DNA of 64,000 bases from Vitellaria paradoxa. Its lineage: Eukaryota; Streptophyta; Magnoliopsida; Ericales; Sapotaceae. Location of the stretch: the NCBI GenBank assembly GCA_019916065.1, contig CM034236.1, positions 57,812,690 through 57,876,689 of the forward strand. Reading direction: 5' to 3'. The translations under genes and the position numbers were made by a program. Numbering within the stretch: position 1 is the stretch's first letter; the number at the start of each line of letters is the position of its first letter. The notes beneath the pieces were generated by a model, which had not been told where the DNA came from, did no database searches, and saw only the letters and a list, made by a program, of their open reading frames with translations. Shown here piece after piece: positions 11,701 through 23,700 of the stretch.

Positions 11701-14700
11701 ATATCATCTCTGGCTCCTTCAGTTGTAATCTGGATACATTACCATTATGATGACCAATGCATGTTTTGCTTGATTATGCATGTTTCAAATATATAGTGTT
11801 TTCATTGTTTACACTTTACATGATATAATTTTATTTTTGACAATAATGGTCTTTGTCTCTCCATTTTCCTTACATCCCCCCTTCTTTCTCATTATGTTTA
11901 TCTCTGCTTTGCAGTCACTTCTCGCAGCACTGGGATCTATTCAGTTTGTGTCCAACATCGCATTTGCGTACTTTGTTTTGAATAAGACAGTGACTGTCAA
12001 GTATGTTTTGCTATAAATTGAAGTGTGCACTCATAATAATGATGTGGGTCATAACTTTATAGTCAGCATTACTTTTGTTGAGTTTCTGTATCATATATGT
12101 TGCTTTTACAGAGTAATGGTTGCCACGACCTTTATTGTTCTTGGAAACATTTTCCTTGTTGCGTTTGGGAACCACCAGTCACCTGGTATGTCATTTCTAA
12201 GAAAAAGGGTGCTTTAATCTCATAAGCATGCCAACTTGTGTCAAACATTACTTTGTGAACCATATTTTTCTGTTAAATAGCATTGATTCAAATATTGATG
12301 TTTCTTGATGTGTTTACAAATTATATGGCATTAGTTGCGGTCTTCTTGTGGAACTTGATTAAATGTTATGAGGGCATATTGTCATGTAATGGCTAAAAAA
12401 GTTACAGAAAGAAATTGAGGATTAACAAAATTATATAGATTGCAAAGTTTTGAAAATTTGACAAGCATATTTATACCCAAATGAACTTGAACATAATGGA
12501 AAATTCCGACTTAGAGAACTATCAAGAGCTCTCTATGAGATATATACTAAATTACCTTCAAATTCTGTTTGCATGTGATTTTATCACTAAAAGTGTTTTT
12601 AAACAATGTTTGACATCTTAATTAAGCAACAAACTATTTTTAGACTTGCAAAACATAGGTAACTAATTATACAGAAACTTGTTGACAGGTCATCAACTAT
12701 ATACATCTTCTTAGGCAATTAAATTAAGAAACATTACCCTTTAACTATGTACATCTCTCTAGGTTATTGAACAAAGAAACCCCTCGAATGGTTTGTTAGT
12801 CTTCCCCATGATAGTCTTTTCTAGGGTATGACTTTTGATTATCTTTAATACTTTTCTATTTAAAGAGGTGCATGTGTTTGGTAGAGATTATGCGTGATGC
12901 TTTGTGTATCATCACCTATGATATTAATGTTACATATACATATCAAGAGTCATATCTTTCCATGAGTAGGATGACAATAGAACACGGAGTGATCAACATA
13001 ACATCTAGTCAGACCAAACTCTATAGCTAAAATGTTGAGTCTGTGAAACAATGCACAAAGAGACTTTTTTTAAGGACATATAATGATTTTTTAAGCTTGC
13101 AAACTAACCAAACTCCTCCTAAATAACATACCCCAGGAGTTGCTCCATGTTGACTTCCTATCACTATGCAAAAGTGCATTTTTAACATCAAGTTAATGAA
13201 GAGTTGAGGTCCTCCTTTAGGCGAGTTGCTCATAGGGGTAAGAAATGGTATCAACAAAGCGAGGGGATGGCATTGAATCAGTTACAGTAGAGCCAAAGGC
13301 AGCTATCGTGGTGAATTGTTACGATGTGTGCCTCCTTCTAGAGAAGCGCACTTTTTGGTTTTGGCACTTTGTTCAAGTTCCAGGAAGAGGAAGATGAGAA
13401 CTAAGAAGGCCCGTGCCAGCCTTTAGATTTTTTTTCTCTAATCTTGAGTCTTGAACCATAGGTTCGACACAAGAGGAATCTTTCTTAGACTGGGTTTGCC
13501 CTCAGTTTTTTTAGGAAACATGGATCGCTTTTGTTTGCGCTAGATTATACTGACGATCTGTCTCTAGTTTTTTGGATCCCATATAACAAGCGATCTCTTT
13601 ACCCTCAAATTCAAACATGTGGGCGCAAAATGCTATCCCGTTCTATTCTTACGTAGCAATAGAAGCTTGCTTATGCTGCTTTGGCGGCGCTTTTTCGCCT
13701 TCTCTTTGCTTTGGACAGGAGCGCTAGTGGACGCAGGGAGAGAGCAAGCAAAGCCTGTCATTCGTAATGGAGCCTCACTCTTGTGACATGCTATGTTTCC
13801 CCTCTCCCCTCTCCATTCCCAAGTAAAGGGTGAGTCCCATGCGTCAGTTTGTGGATCGCGGTCTCATGCACTAATGCTTGTGATAGATGGTGGCCAAAGA
13901 AATGACAAGTCTAACAGAGGTAATCTTATCACAAGTTCATAAATCTCTGCATATACCCTTTAGCAACTACATGAATTTTCAATATATCAAAAGAGCCATT
14001 GGGTTGCATCTTGACTGTATATAACCATCTACATTCTACAGCTGACTTTTTGGAAGAAAGATGTACCAAGTCTCGTGTATCATGTTCTTGAAGAGCAGAC
14101 ATTTCTTCTTCCATGGTAGTTCATCATCCAAATTGGGATTCATGCACAAAGTTAGAAAGAGATATAGAAGAGACAAGTGCATGATAGGACGGGGACAAGG
14201 AATGTCATGACACAAATTTAGTAATGAGATGAGAAGTACGCGTACATTTTTACATTTCCAGACAGCGATGAAAAATCTTAGTTGTTAGCAAGTTTTGGAT
14301 ATGGAGGTGTGGAAGGTGGAGCATCTAAAGTTCTAGGAGGAGGCTCAACTACCTGATGTCTACTGTAAATATGTAAATTAGGATAACATAGGCAACTAGA
14401 GAGAGACACATCTGAAGGAGAGAGATGAATTGGGAGAATAAATAAGGGAAGGTTCTCATCAAGAGATGACAAGGACTATGACTCAAGGAAAAATGGGCTG
14501 GATCCAAAAAAATGTGACATCATCATATACAAAATATTAAGAGAAAGACTATAACATTTTATACCCTATTTGTAAACGAAAATACCTAAAATACACATTT
14601 GTGAACCCACTATCAAGTTGGTGAGAAAAAACAACACACTCAAACATATGAGATGAAAACGGAAAATGGGTTTGCTTGGGAAAAAAGATAGAGTGGGGTA

Positions 14701-17700
14701 ACCTGCCATACAGAATAGAGGAATTTATTAATCTAATGACATGCAATGAGAACAGCATCACCTAAGAAGAATTTAGGGACATTCATTTGAAATAATATGT
14801 AGCCGGTTGCCCCAATAAGATGTAAGTTCTTTCTCTCAGTAACTCCATTATTTTGTGGAGTACGAGAGCAAGATAACTGGTGAAGTATGCCAAGTGATGA
14901 CATTAAGTCAATGAAAGATTTAGAAAAATATTCTTTTGACACTGTTACTGTGAAGAATTTTAATAGGCACGTCAAATTGAATTTGAATTTCAATGCATAA
15001 AGGTTTAAAGATAAGAAGTATCTCATAACAATCTTTTATTAAATAAATTTGTGTAATTTTAAAATTCATTCACAAAGGTAACAAAGTACTAAAAACCCAA
15101 TTTAGATATGACACAATTTAGACCCTAAATGTTTAATGAACTAAATGAAAAGGATGTGACACCATATTATGAACTCTAGGATAAAAAGAAACACGGTGAT
15201 GCTTTTGTAACTAACATGACTCACAATTTGACTATAACTAATGCAAACCAAGAACCATAGAGGACAAGACGGCAATGAATTTCCAATGGCAAACCAATTG
15301 CAAAATATACTGTAGAAGGCTGCACAAATGGTGTGTCAAGGTAGTAGATTCTTTGGCTTGTATCCTCTACTAATAGTTTCCTTTGTCTTTATACCCTAAG
15401 TAATGATAGAATTAGGAAGAAAGTCATTGAACAATTCAGTTGTTTAGAATGCTTACTAAAAAACATAAGATTATATAAAAAATAAGGCGCATAGAAGACA
15501 GAAGACGAAGGGAGAGGGGAATAGATTAATTATACCAATTCCACCAACTGGATTAGTGGAGCCATTAGCTATATTGACACGTGGAATGGTAAATGAGTAC
15601 AGGGGCAAATCCATGAAGGGGCGAGTGGGAGCAGCTGCCCCCACTGATTGCTAAAAGTTTATATATTTTATATATATTTTGTATAAATTTTTTTATTCTT
15701 TTAATATATAAATATATAAATTACCCCCATTGAAATTTGATTATTATTTAAAAATTTTTTATGTTTACTTTTTTTTAAATTTTGCCCACGCTCAATAAAA
15801 TTCCTGGATTCGCCCCTAAATGAGTACTCGATATTAGAAAATAATGATGATGTTCCAAACATACAGTTTGAAGCACCAGAATCAAGGGGGTAGGAGGAGG
15901 ATGAGTAGATAGACAAGTATTAGGATTACCTCAATGAGAAAGAGTTATCAGTAGGAAGATATGCTTGCTGAGATGCCTAATACTGAAGGAACTTAGAATA
16001 TTCCTCACCAAAAATAGTCATAGATGAAAATGGAATAGCCTTATTATAGCGAAGCATATCTGTAAAAGCAGCCATATCAAAAGTAGCTACATGTGCATCT
16101 GGCTTGGCTTGCCATGCAGGAACCAACATTTCTGGAAGAGATGTCCAAACTTCCCACAATGTTTATACTTGGGTTGAGGCCCTTTGCCTTTGCATTCTCC
16201 TCAACTATTATTGCTACAGTCATCTCGATTGCCACATCTATTAGTAGTTTGATGACCTATTGTCTAATTAATAAGTGCGAAATGAGTGGATTCTGAATCA
16301 TCTAAAGGAGAATTTTGAGAGGCAATGAGTAGGGTCCGAGAGCATTTCCTAATGAACAAGGGAAGGGATGCTCCTCTTAAGTATCTAAGCTTTGATTGGT
16401 TCAAATTTAGGTTCAAGTCTGGTAAGAAATTTTAGTACAATCATTTGCTCTTGTTGTTTCTGCAGTTCATTAATATCAAGAGATAGTGGCTGAAGGGAAT
16501 TCAAGTCGTCATACATCCTCTTCAATATGGGGAAGTATTCAGTAATGGATTTTTCGGATTGTTGTAGCTTAAAGCAGTTGCTTGAGAACTGTAAATGCAA
16601 TTAAGATTACAAGAATATAACAAGAAAACATAATCCCTAATCTCCTTGCAAGTATCTAGATGAGTACACATTTTTGCAATCTCAACTTCCATGGAGTTCC
16701 ACAATAAACTCACTATATTAGCACTGTCTTGAATCCAAGCATCATAATTCTTCTCATTGATGCCAAAGAAGATTCAACGAAATGCTTTTGCATGCCTTTG
16801 CCTGTTAGTGCAATCTTGACTGCCTTTAACCGTTAGAGATAATTCTTCTCATTCAACTTCGAGTAGTCAAATGGGTGGGGTACATAATGGATCCAATTGG
16901 TTTAATCTCCAAGAGTATTTGAATTAGATGCCACTGGAAATAAACATAGACTTATTTGGACAAACAAGGGCTGAAATAGGTTGCCAAAGGTGATTTGTGT
17001 CGCAAGAGAAACAAGAAATAGTGCTGAAATAGGTTGCCAGTATATGAAATAAGTTGTCAAAGATTGACCATTGGCGACTAAGTCGGATAGGGTTGCCAGA
17101 GGATGGTGCCCACCTTAGCAGTTGATGTGAAGAGTGGGGTTGATCCACAAGCACTCGTGCTAGAGACAACAATTGCGAGTAGATCTCACTCACCTAAAGT
17201 AAGGTTGCGTGTGACATGTTGATTCCAGTTCTAATTTTATGGAACCAACCATGATTGGTTGGATTATATTCCATCTTCGAAACCAAACCCATGTATATCT
17301 ATAATACAAAATAGTAAAGGTAACGATAAAGAGAGAGAGTGATTGCAAGAGGGCTATCACAGGGGACCTGGTGGTAGGATCACCGGAGAGGTACAAATGA
17401 ACTGAATTAAATTAAATTTTAACTTATTTAATCTCAACTCGAGTTATTTATATTGAACTTGAGCTCAGTTTGAATTTTTATATAGTCTCGAACTCAACTC
17501 AACAAAGAAGAATTAAGTCATTGTGTCCGTCCCACTTGCTCGGAGTGCAGGGGCTCAACTATTGATTGTATATCGTTGCATGCTTTTTGGTAGAGCCCCC
17601 ACCTAAGCGGGGCTATTCTTCTTCCAGGGAGACAAAGTCGTCTCTTCTACTGACGCACTTCTCTCCAGTGAGGCGTATTTGTGAAAAACCAAAAGCATCT

Positions 17701-20700
17701 TTATGAAGTCATCCTTGACTACCCCCTAGCATTTTTTATAAAAGACGATGGTGAATTCGTCCAAACCTAGGGCCTTGTCTCCACAAATCCCCCCCCCCAG
17801 AGCTTGTTTGTAACACCGAGACACCCGAAGGGCTGGCTATGTGTACCTCGGGAGACCTGACCCAAGGAAAGTACTTTTCATCTATCTAATTTCCTTGACT
17901 TGAGTCTCAGAGTTTTAGTTTTAGCGACATTCATTTAGTCACTTGCTCGGATGTATACCCAAAAGTTTAAGCCCGATGAATCCATTGAGAGACACAAGGC
18001 TCGGCTTGTGGCGAAGGGATAGACTCAAATGGGATCAACCATTTGGAAACATTTGCTTTGGTAGCTAAAAAAAGTCCTCGATGAGAGTAAAGGATGATTG
18101 GGCGAAGAAAGGCATAGGAATCTTTGGGCATTGCTTAGGCCGAGTTAAGTAAAGACTGGTTACCTAAAAACATAACAAAAGACATGAAAACGTGCCCAAG
18201 ACGCGAACATAGACAAAACCGCCGTAGGAATAGAGACCTTTCAATAGAGTAGAGGCGAACTGATCAATGAAGCAAATTCTTTTTTTTTTTTTTAGACTAG
18301 GATTTCATAATCAATTAAGGAAGGGTGATTCGAAGCAAGTGGTGCCATTCACTCTAAAGTGTTCTCAGCTCGCATGCATACATCCGTAAGCAACTTAGTG
18401 CAACATGGCAAATTTCATTGAGAGGAATCAACAAAGAAAAGAAAAATGGGTCAACATCTCGATGTTAATAAGCTGATTTTAGGAAAACCATTCTTGATTA
18501 GGTCTGATAGCACTTATGTTAAAAACTTTATGGGAATCAAGCTTAGAAAGTTTGGTCAAGCTCGACTAGCGAGATAGAGAAACAAACTAGAATATTATAG
18601 GTTTAGGGTAGAATACCTAAAATTTGAGAAAAAAAATTTAGCTGATGCCCTAACTAGAGAACTTGTTAATTACAGGATTCCTCAGAAAATAGTTTGATTA
18701 AACCAGACCGACGTCGTTTTAGTCTAAAATATAGTAAATAAAATATTTTAAAAATATAATAAAATATTATTAAATATGTAAAAATTTTATTTAATATATA
18801 TGTTATTTCATTGACCTGGCTCGCAAATTTTCGAGTTGCGTTTTTCTAAACTCGAGCCTGAATCTAAACAAACCACAAATCAAATTGATTTGAATTCAAT
18901 TTAGTCACCAAATGAACTTGAGCCAAACTTTTTTCGAGTCGAGCTCGAATAGCTCATAAATACCTCGATTCGTTTCTATCTTAGACTACCACCATTTGCT
19001 CTGCCTATTTTTTTTCTTCTTTTTCCATTTTATCCTATAAAATTAGACATGTAAAATAAATTGATCAAACATTGCCCCGATCTGATTGTTATACAATTTT
19101 GAAAATCGAATCAAGTCAAGCATATTCGACCCTAATTATGATCCATTAACCATATGTATTTTTTAAAAATATTTTTTATAATTTTTATAAAATAAATTAG
19201 CGATAATATGAACTTAAAATAAAATAATTAATTAATTGATTTTAAGAATAAATACTTTCTATTAATAGTTATTCTAGATTCATGGGGATTGGAATTTTTC
19301 AATCACAAATAAGAAAATTAGTTGAACTCCCACTTTTAAGATCATAAAAATACTCATATTTATTGTCTATTTAGTATAAATAAATAATTAAAAAATAATA
19401 TAAAGAAAATAGATTTGTATAATGAGTGTCAAATCAAGCTAAAATTGAGGTTGAGTCATGAGTGCCTCAAACAAGGCTATAAGTGGCCCAAGTCCTAATT
19501 CTACAATGTAAGGATAGATCAGGATACAATTTGCACAGACATAGAACCAAATACAACCCTCTCCCTAAAGTAAGGTTGCATGTGGCTTGTCAGCTATAGG
19601 TGAAGGCTCCAATGATCTTATTCGGTCTCACCGGCAAACGAAGGAGAAACCTTGGCCTTGCAGCAACAAAAGCAGGGTTTCTAAGCTTTGAGACGACGAC
19701 CACTGTTCCGGCGTCTAGTTGTGCCAATGAGCTTTGTTGATGACCAGATAAGCTTCTATTGATTATTATGGGATAAAGGAGAGGGTTGATAGCAGAGATG
19801 CCTAAGATTCTTGGTATAGACGCAAGAACCACGCTACTAGTGTTTCTTGATAAGAACCCAAAAGAAATAAAAGAGAGTCTAGGATCTCTACTTTGATACC
19901 ATGTCAAGGAACAAGTTTTGAATGGAAGGCTTGACACCCTTAAGGTTGTCTTGAGCATATATTTATACTCATATGAGATATGCACGATTTAAGAAAGGAT
20001 AGAAATTCTGTACTAGGAAAGGAAAATAAAATCAAAGCTATTCCTATTATATATATATATATATATATATAACACACTTATAAATGAGCTCTTAGATATG
20101 GTGTTATTGCTGTTACCCCACTCCTCGTACAAATCCATGCACTTAAAGAAGTGTCCTTTCTTGTTCCTGTTTATGCCCAAAAGAAATAAAGGAGAGAGAG
20201 TTTAGGATCTCTACTCTGATAACATATCAATAAACAAGGTGTGAATGAAAGGCTTGATACCATATCAGTGAAAAAAAAAACATTTGAATGAAAGGTTTGA
20301 CACCCTTAAGGTTGTCTTGGCATATATTTATTCTAATTATTACATTATAGGTTCTCTTGTTTAAAAAAGATATCTTTTTGTTTTTGTGGTCAAGTGAAAA
20401 AGTTTTTCTATTGTTTCTTTTGCTCTTGACAGTTTACACACCCGAGCAGTTGGCAGAAAAGTACAGCAACATTACGTTTCTTCTGTACTGTTTCATCTTG
20501 GTCTTGGTTGTTGCCTTGCATCACTCTGTGTACAGGTGAAAACTACTTTTATCTTTTTTTGTAGGGTAGGATCCAGATGGATATGCACTTAAAAGCAGCT
20601 ACCTGATTTGTTTCTTATTTTAATAAATTCATTTATATGATAATTTTCAAGCTGTATCTCGATTCTGATTACAATCAAAATGAGGAAAATGCAGAAGAGG

Positions 20701-23700
20701 TGAAGTGCTGCTTTCAGTTCTTGGACATGACCTCAAGTCCTACTGGCACATGCTGCTTCCTTTTTCCTATGCCGTTGTTTCTGGTGCTGTAGGATCATGC
20801 TCAGTATTGTTTGCAAAATCCCTGTAAGCTGACGCTTTTCATTGCCTCCTTGGCTGCAAAAAAGGGGGGGGGGGGGTGTTAAGAATTATAGAGTACTTGT
20901 TGTTTTTGACATTCAATGACTTGATTTTGCAGCTCTAATCTCCTAAGATTGTCCATGTCTAGCACCTATCACTTGCATAGCTGGTTCACATACTCCATGC
21001 TTCTATTATTTCTTAGTACAGCTGGATTTTGGGTAATGATTTTACGCACAAGTTATATATATATATTTCATGTTTTCTACAATTCCACGTGGAGACAATG
21101 AGTTTTCCAAGCTTCTGATCTTGTTCCTTATTTTTTTCAACTGCAGATGGCAAGGTTGAATGAAGGGTTATCACTCTTTGATGCAATACTTATTGTTCCT
21201 ATGTTTCAGATTGCTTGGACTTTCTTCTCCATTTGTACAGGATTTGTATACTTCCAGGAATATCAGGTTCTCTATCTCTCTCTCTCTCTCTCTCTGTGTG
21301 CGTGTGCACGTGCGAAATATCATTACTGATATTTGGGCTACATCTTGAAGATTTACAAGCTGTGTATGGACTGGAGTATGAGTATCAAGTACAGATGTGT
21401 GTCAAAGGATCAAACTTCCTTAAAACCTTTAATTTTGGGATATTGCGAGATATATCTAAACGTTGAACATGGATACATGGACACATTATAAACATTTGTA
21501 TATCAGATAAAGTTGTTGCAAAAGTGGTTGTCCAATTTTACACCCCAAGTGCAAGGTGGTCGAAGTCATAGCAACAATAAATTTATTGGTGAAAATTGGA
21601 TCGTGTCGAGAGAGAGCTATTTTAGGTAACCATTAAATGACAAAACTTATGGAGAATGCTTATGTTTGGGATTTAAAACCTCAGAATGAATTTTAGGTTT
21701 ATATCTACTTTTAGAAATGTTGGTTGAATTGATGAATCTAAGACAATTAAGAAAGGTATTAGTTCAAGTCAAGTGGCAATTTCAATGGTTTTTCAAGGAC
21801 TAAATTATAACTCAATCTAAACCCAAAGTGCAAAGAGTAGATCAAAGAATGAATCGTTAAGGACTTAATTGGAATGAGAATTGATTAAATTTAGTTGTGA
21901 AAATTTAATTCAACATGGTTGAGTTATAAGATCAAACATCTAGTGTGCATAACTCATGTAGAGTGCATGAGAGCTCTAAATCTTGCATTTCTCGCACAAG
22001 AATCATAGGATTGTGCATGAAAATTTTAAATTAAGCAACCACATACAATCTACTATGAACCATACATACGAGAGTTAATCACACAACATCAATTAATGAT
22101 TTCTAAAGATACTAAATATAATCAACCCACCATTCAATAAGAAAAATAAAAATTAACATTAAGTTCAAGGTCCCTTCAAGAACCTACTCACTCATAGCAA
22201 GAAGGAAATCCATGTTCAAAAATTTTTTGAAAAAGATAAGTAAAAGTTTTATTTCAAACGAGCAGTTATAAGCATCAGGGTGATGCTTAGAAACTGCTGG
22301 AAAGCTTTACAAAGCATCCAACACCATTGATCAGCTCATAGTATCAAGAAAATTCAAAAAAGAACAAATATCAAGTTCACTTCCCCCTTTCGCCCAACCA
22401 TATAAACAATTTAGGACTAAAGACTTTATCTTTAGGATAGTCCTTATATCATCTTCAAATATCTTCCTGTTACGCTCCTTCCAAATTATCCAAAAAAGGC
22501 AAAAGGGAACCAAGTTCCAAGTAAGCTTTATCCTTTTTGCCAAAGGTTGACCCCACCAAAGCAAAAGGAAATTTCCAATATCTTCTGGAAAACACATATG
22601 AACACCAAAACAATTAAGTATCAAACTCCATAGCTCAGCCGTCCAGGTGCAATGAATGAAGAGATGAGCAATAGATTTCTGTTGCTTTAGACACAAAGGG
22701 CACCGATTGGCTAAGAGATATCCTCGATGCTGTAGGTTATCCAACGTCAAAATCTTACCTTGTGAAGCACACCAAGAGAAAAATATAACTCTGGTAGGGA
22801 CTGCAGCTTTCCAGACCTTCGGCCATGGAAAAACATCTTTAAAGCCACCCTGTAAAAAGGAATAAAAGGATTTTACTGAAAAGACCCTGTTCTTTGAATT
22901 CCTCCAAATAACCACATCAGAATTGTTAGTCAAATGAACTGAATAGAGTAAGTCCAATAATGTCATAAGACTATCAAACTCCCAATCATTCACGTTCCTG
23001 CGTAACAGCACAAACCAACTGCTTTGGTTTCCATCATTATGGTAGTATTCAAAGACACTTGCCTCTTTGTTAGCTGCAATTTCATAGATTTCTGGGAAAA
23101 TATTAGAAAGGCAGCCAATACCTAACCAATCTTGTCTCCAAAATAAAATTCTGTTACCTTTCCCAGCCTACCATGTAATACAACTACTAAAAGTCTGCCA
23201 AAGCCTTCTTATTCCTCTCCATAAACCAGTACTGAAAGGACTGGACACCGAAGAAGTGGATCAGCCTCCAAACTCTTCACCATATTTGATTGCAATCAGC
23301 TTTTTCCATAGTCTATTGTCTTCCTGAGCATATCTCCAAAGCCATTTGCCTAATAAAGCTTCATTGTTTAGCTTCAATTGTTTGAATCCCACTCCTCCTG
23401 CCTCTAAAGGGTTTACAAACTTCGCTCTAGCTCACTAGACAGTGTTTGTAGACCACCTCACTTCTTCCCCACAGGAAATCTCTTTGCATTCTTTCCAATT
23501 CCTTGATTACAGAGATTGGGGCTGTGAATAGAGATAAGAAATAGGTTGGTAGGCTAGTAAGAACACTTTTGATTAAAGTGATCCTTGCCCCAGTCGAGAG
23601 ATATTTGAGTTTCCATCTAGCTAATCTGCTTCTGTATTTTTCCAAAACAGGGTCCCAAATTTGTTTGGATTTATAAGGAGCACCCAATGGCAAACCAAGA

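Larger units (their letters stand above)
13027..17193 (-). mobile_element. decayed Ty1/copia element in NIPA8 intron 5
   Basis: On the minus strand the fragments run in copia order. A UBN2-like gag lies at 16713-16385 ([19 protein letters not shown]). A zinc-knuckle region is near 16150-16100. Protease at about 15890-15840 keeps [12 protein letters not shown]. Integrase is at 15026-14733 ([11 protein letters not shown], the QNG..ERKN block). A Pro/Ser-rich linker is at 14472-14278. Reverse transcriptase is in two pieces: 14114-13929 ([20 protein letters not shown]) and about 13200-13060 ([12 protein letters not shown]). Many frameshifts and stops are present. A MITE (15601-15817) and a GC-richer insert (about 13260-13900) interrupt it. 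No LTR pair was recognised. Confidence 0.8.

Noticed and set aside
19590..19985. 131-codon minus frame, identical at 28446-28841
   Set aside because: It crosses an LTR and a primer-site-like sequence; conservation is explained by the recent duplication, and copy C breaks the frame.
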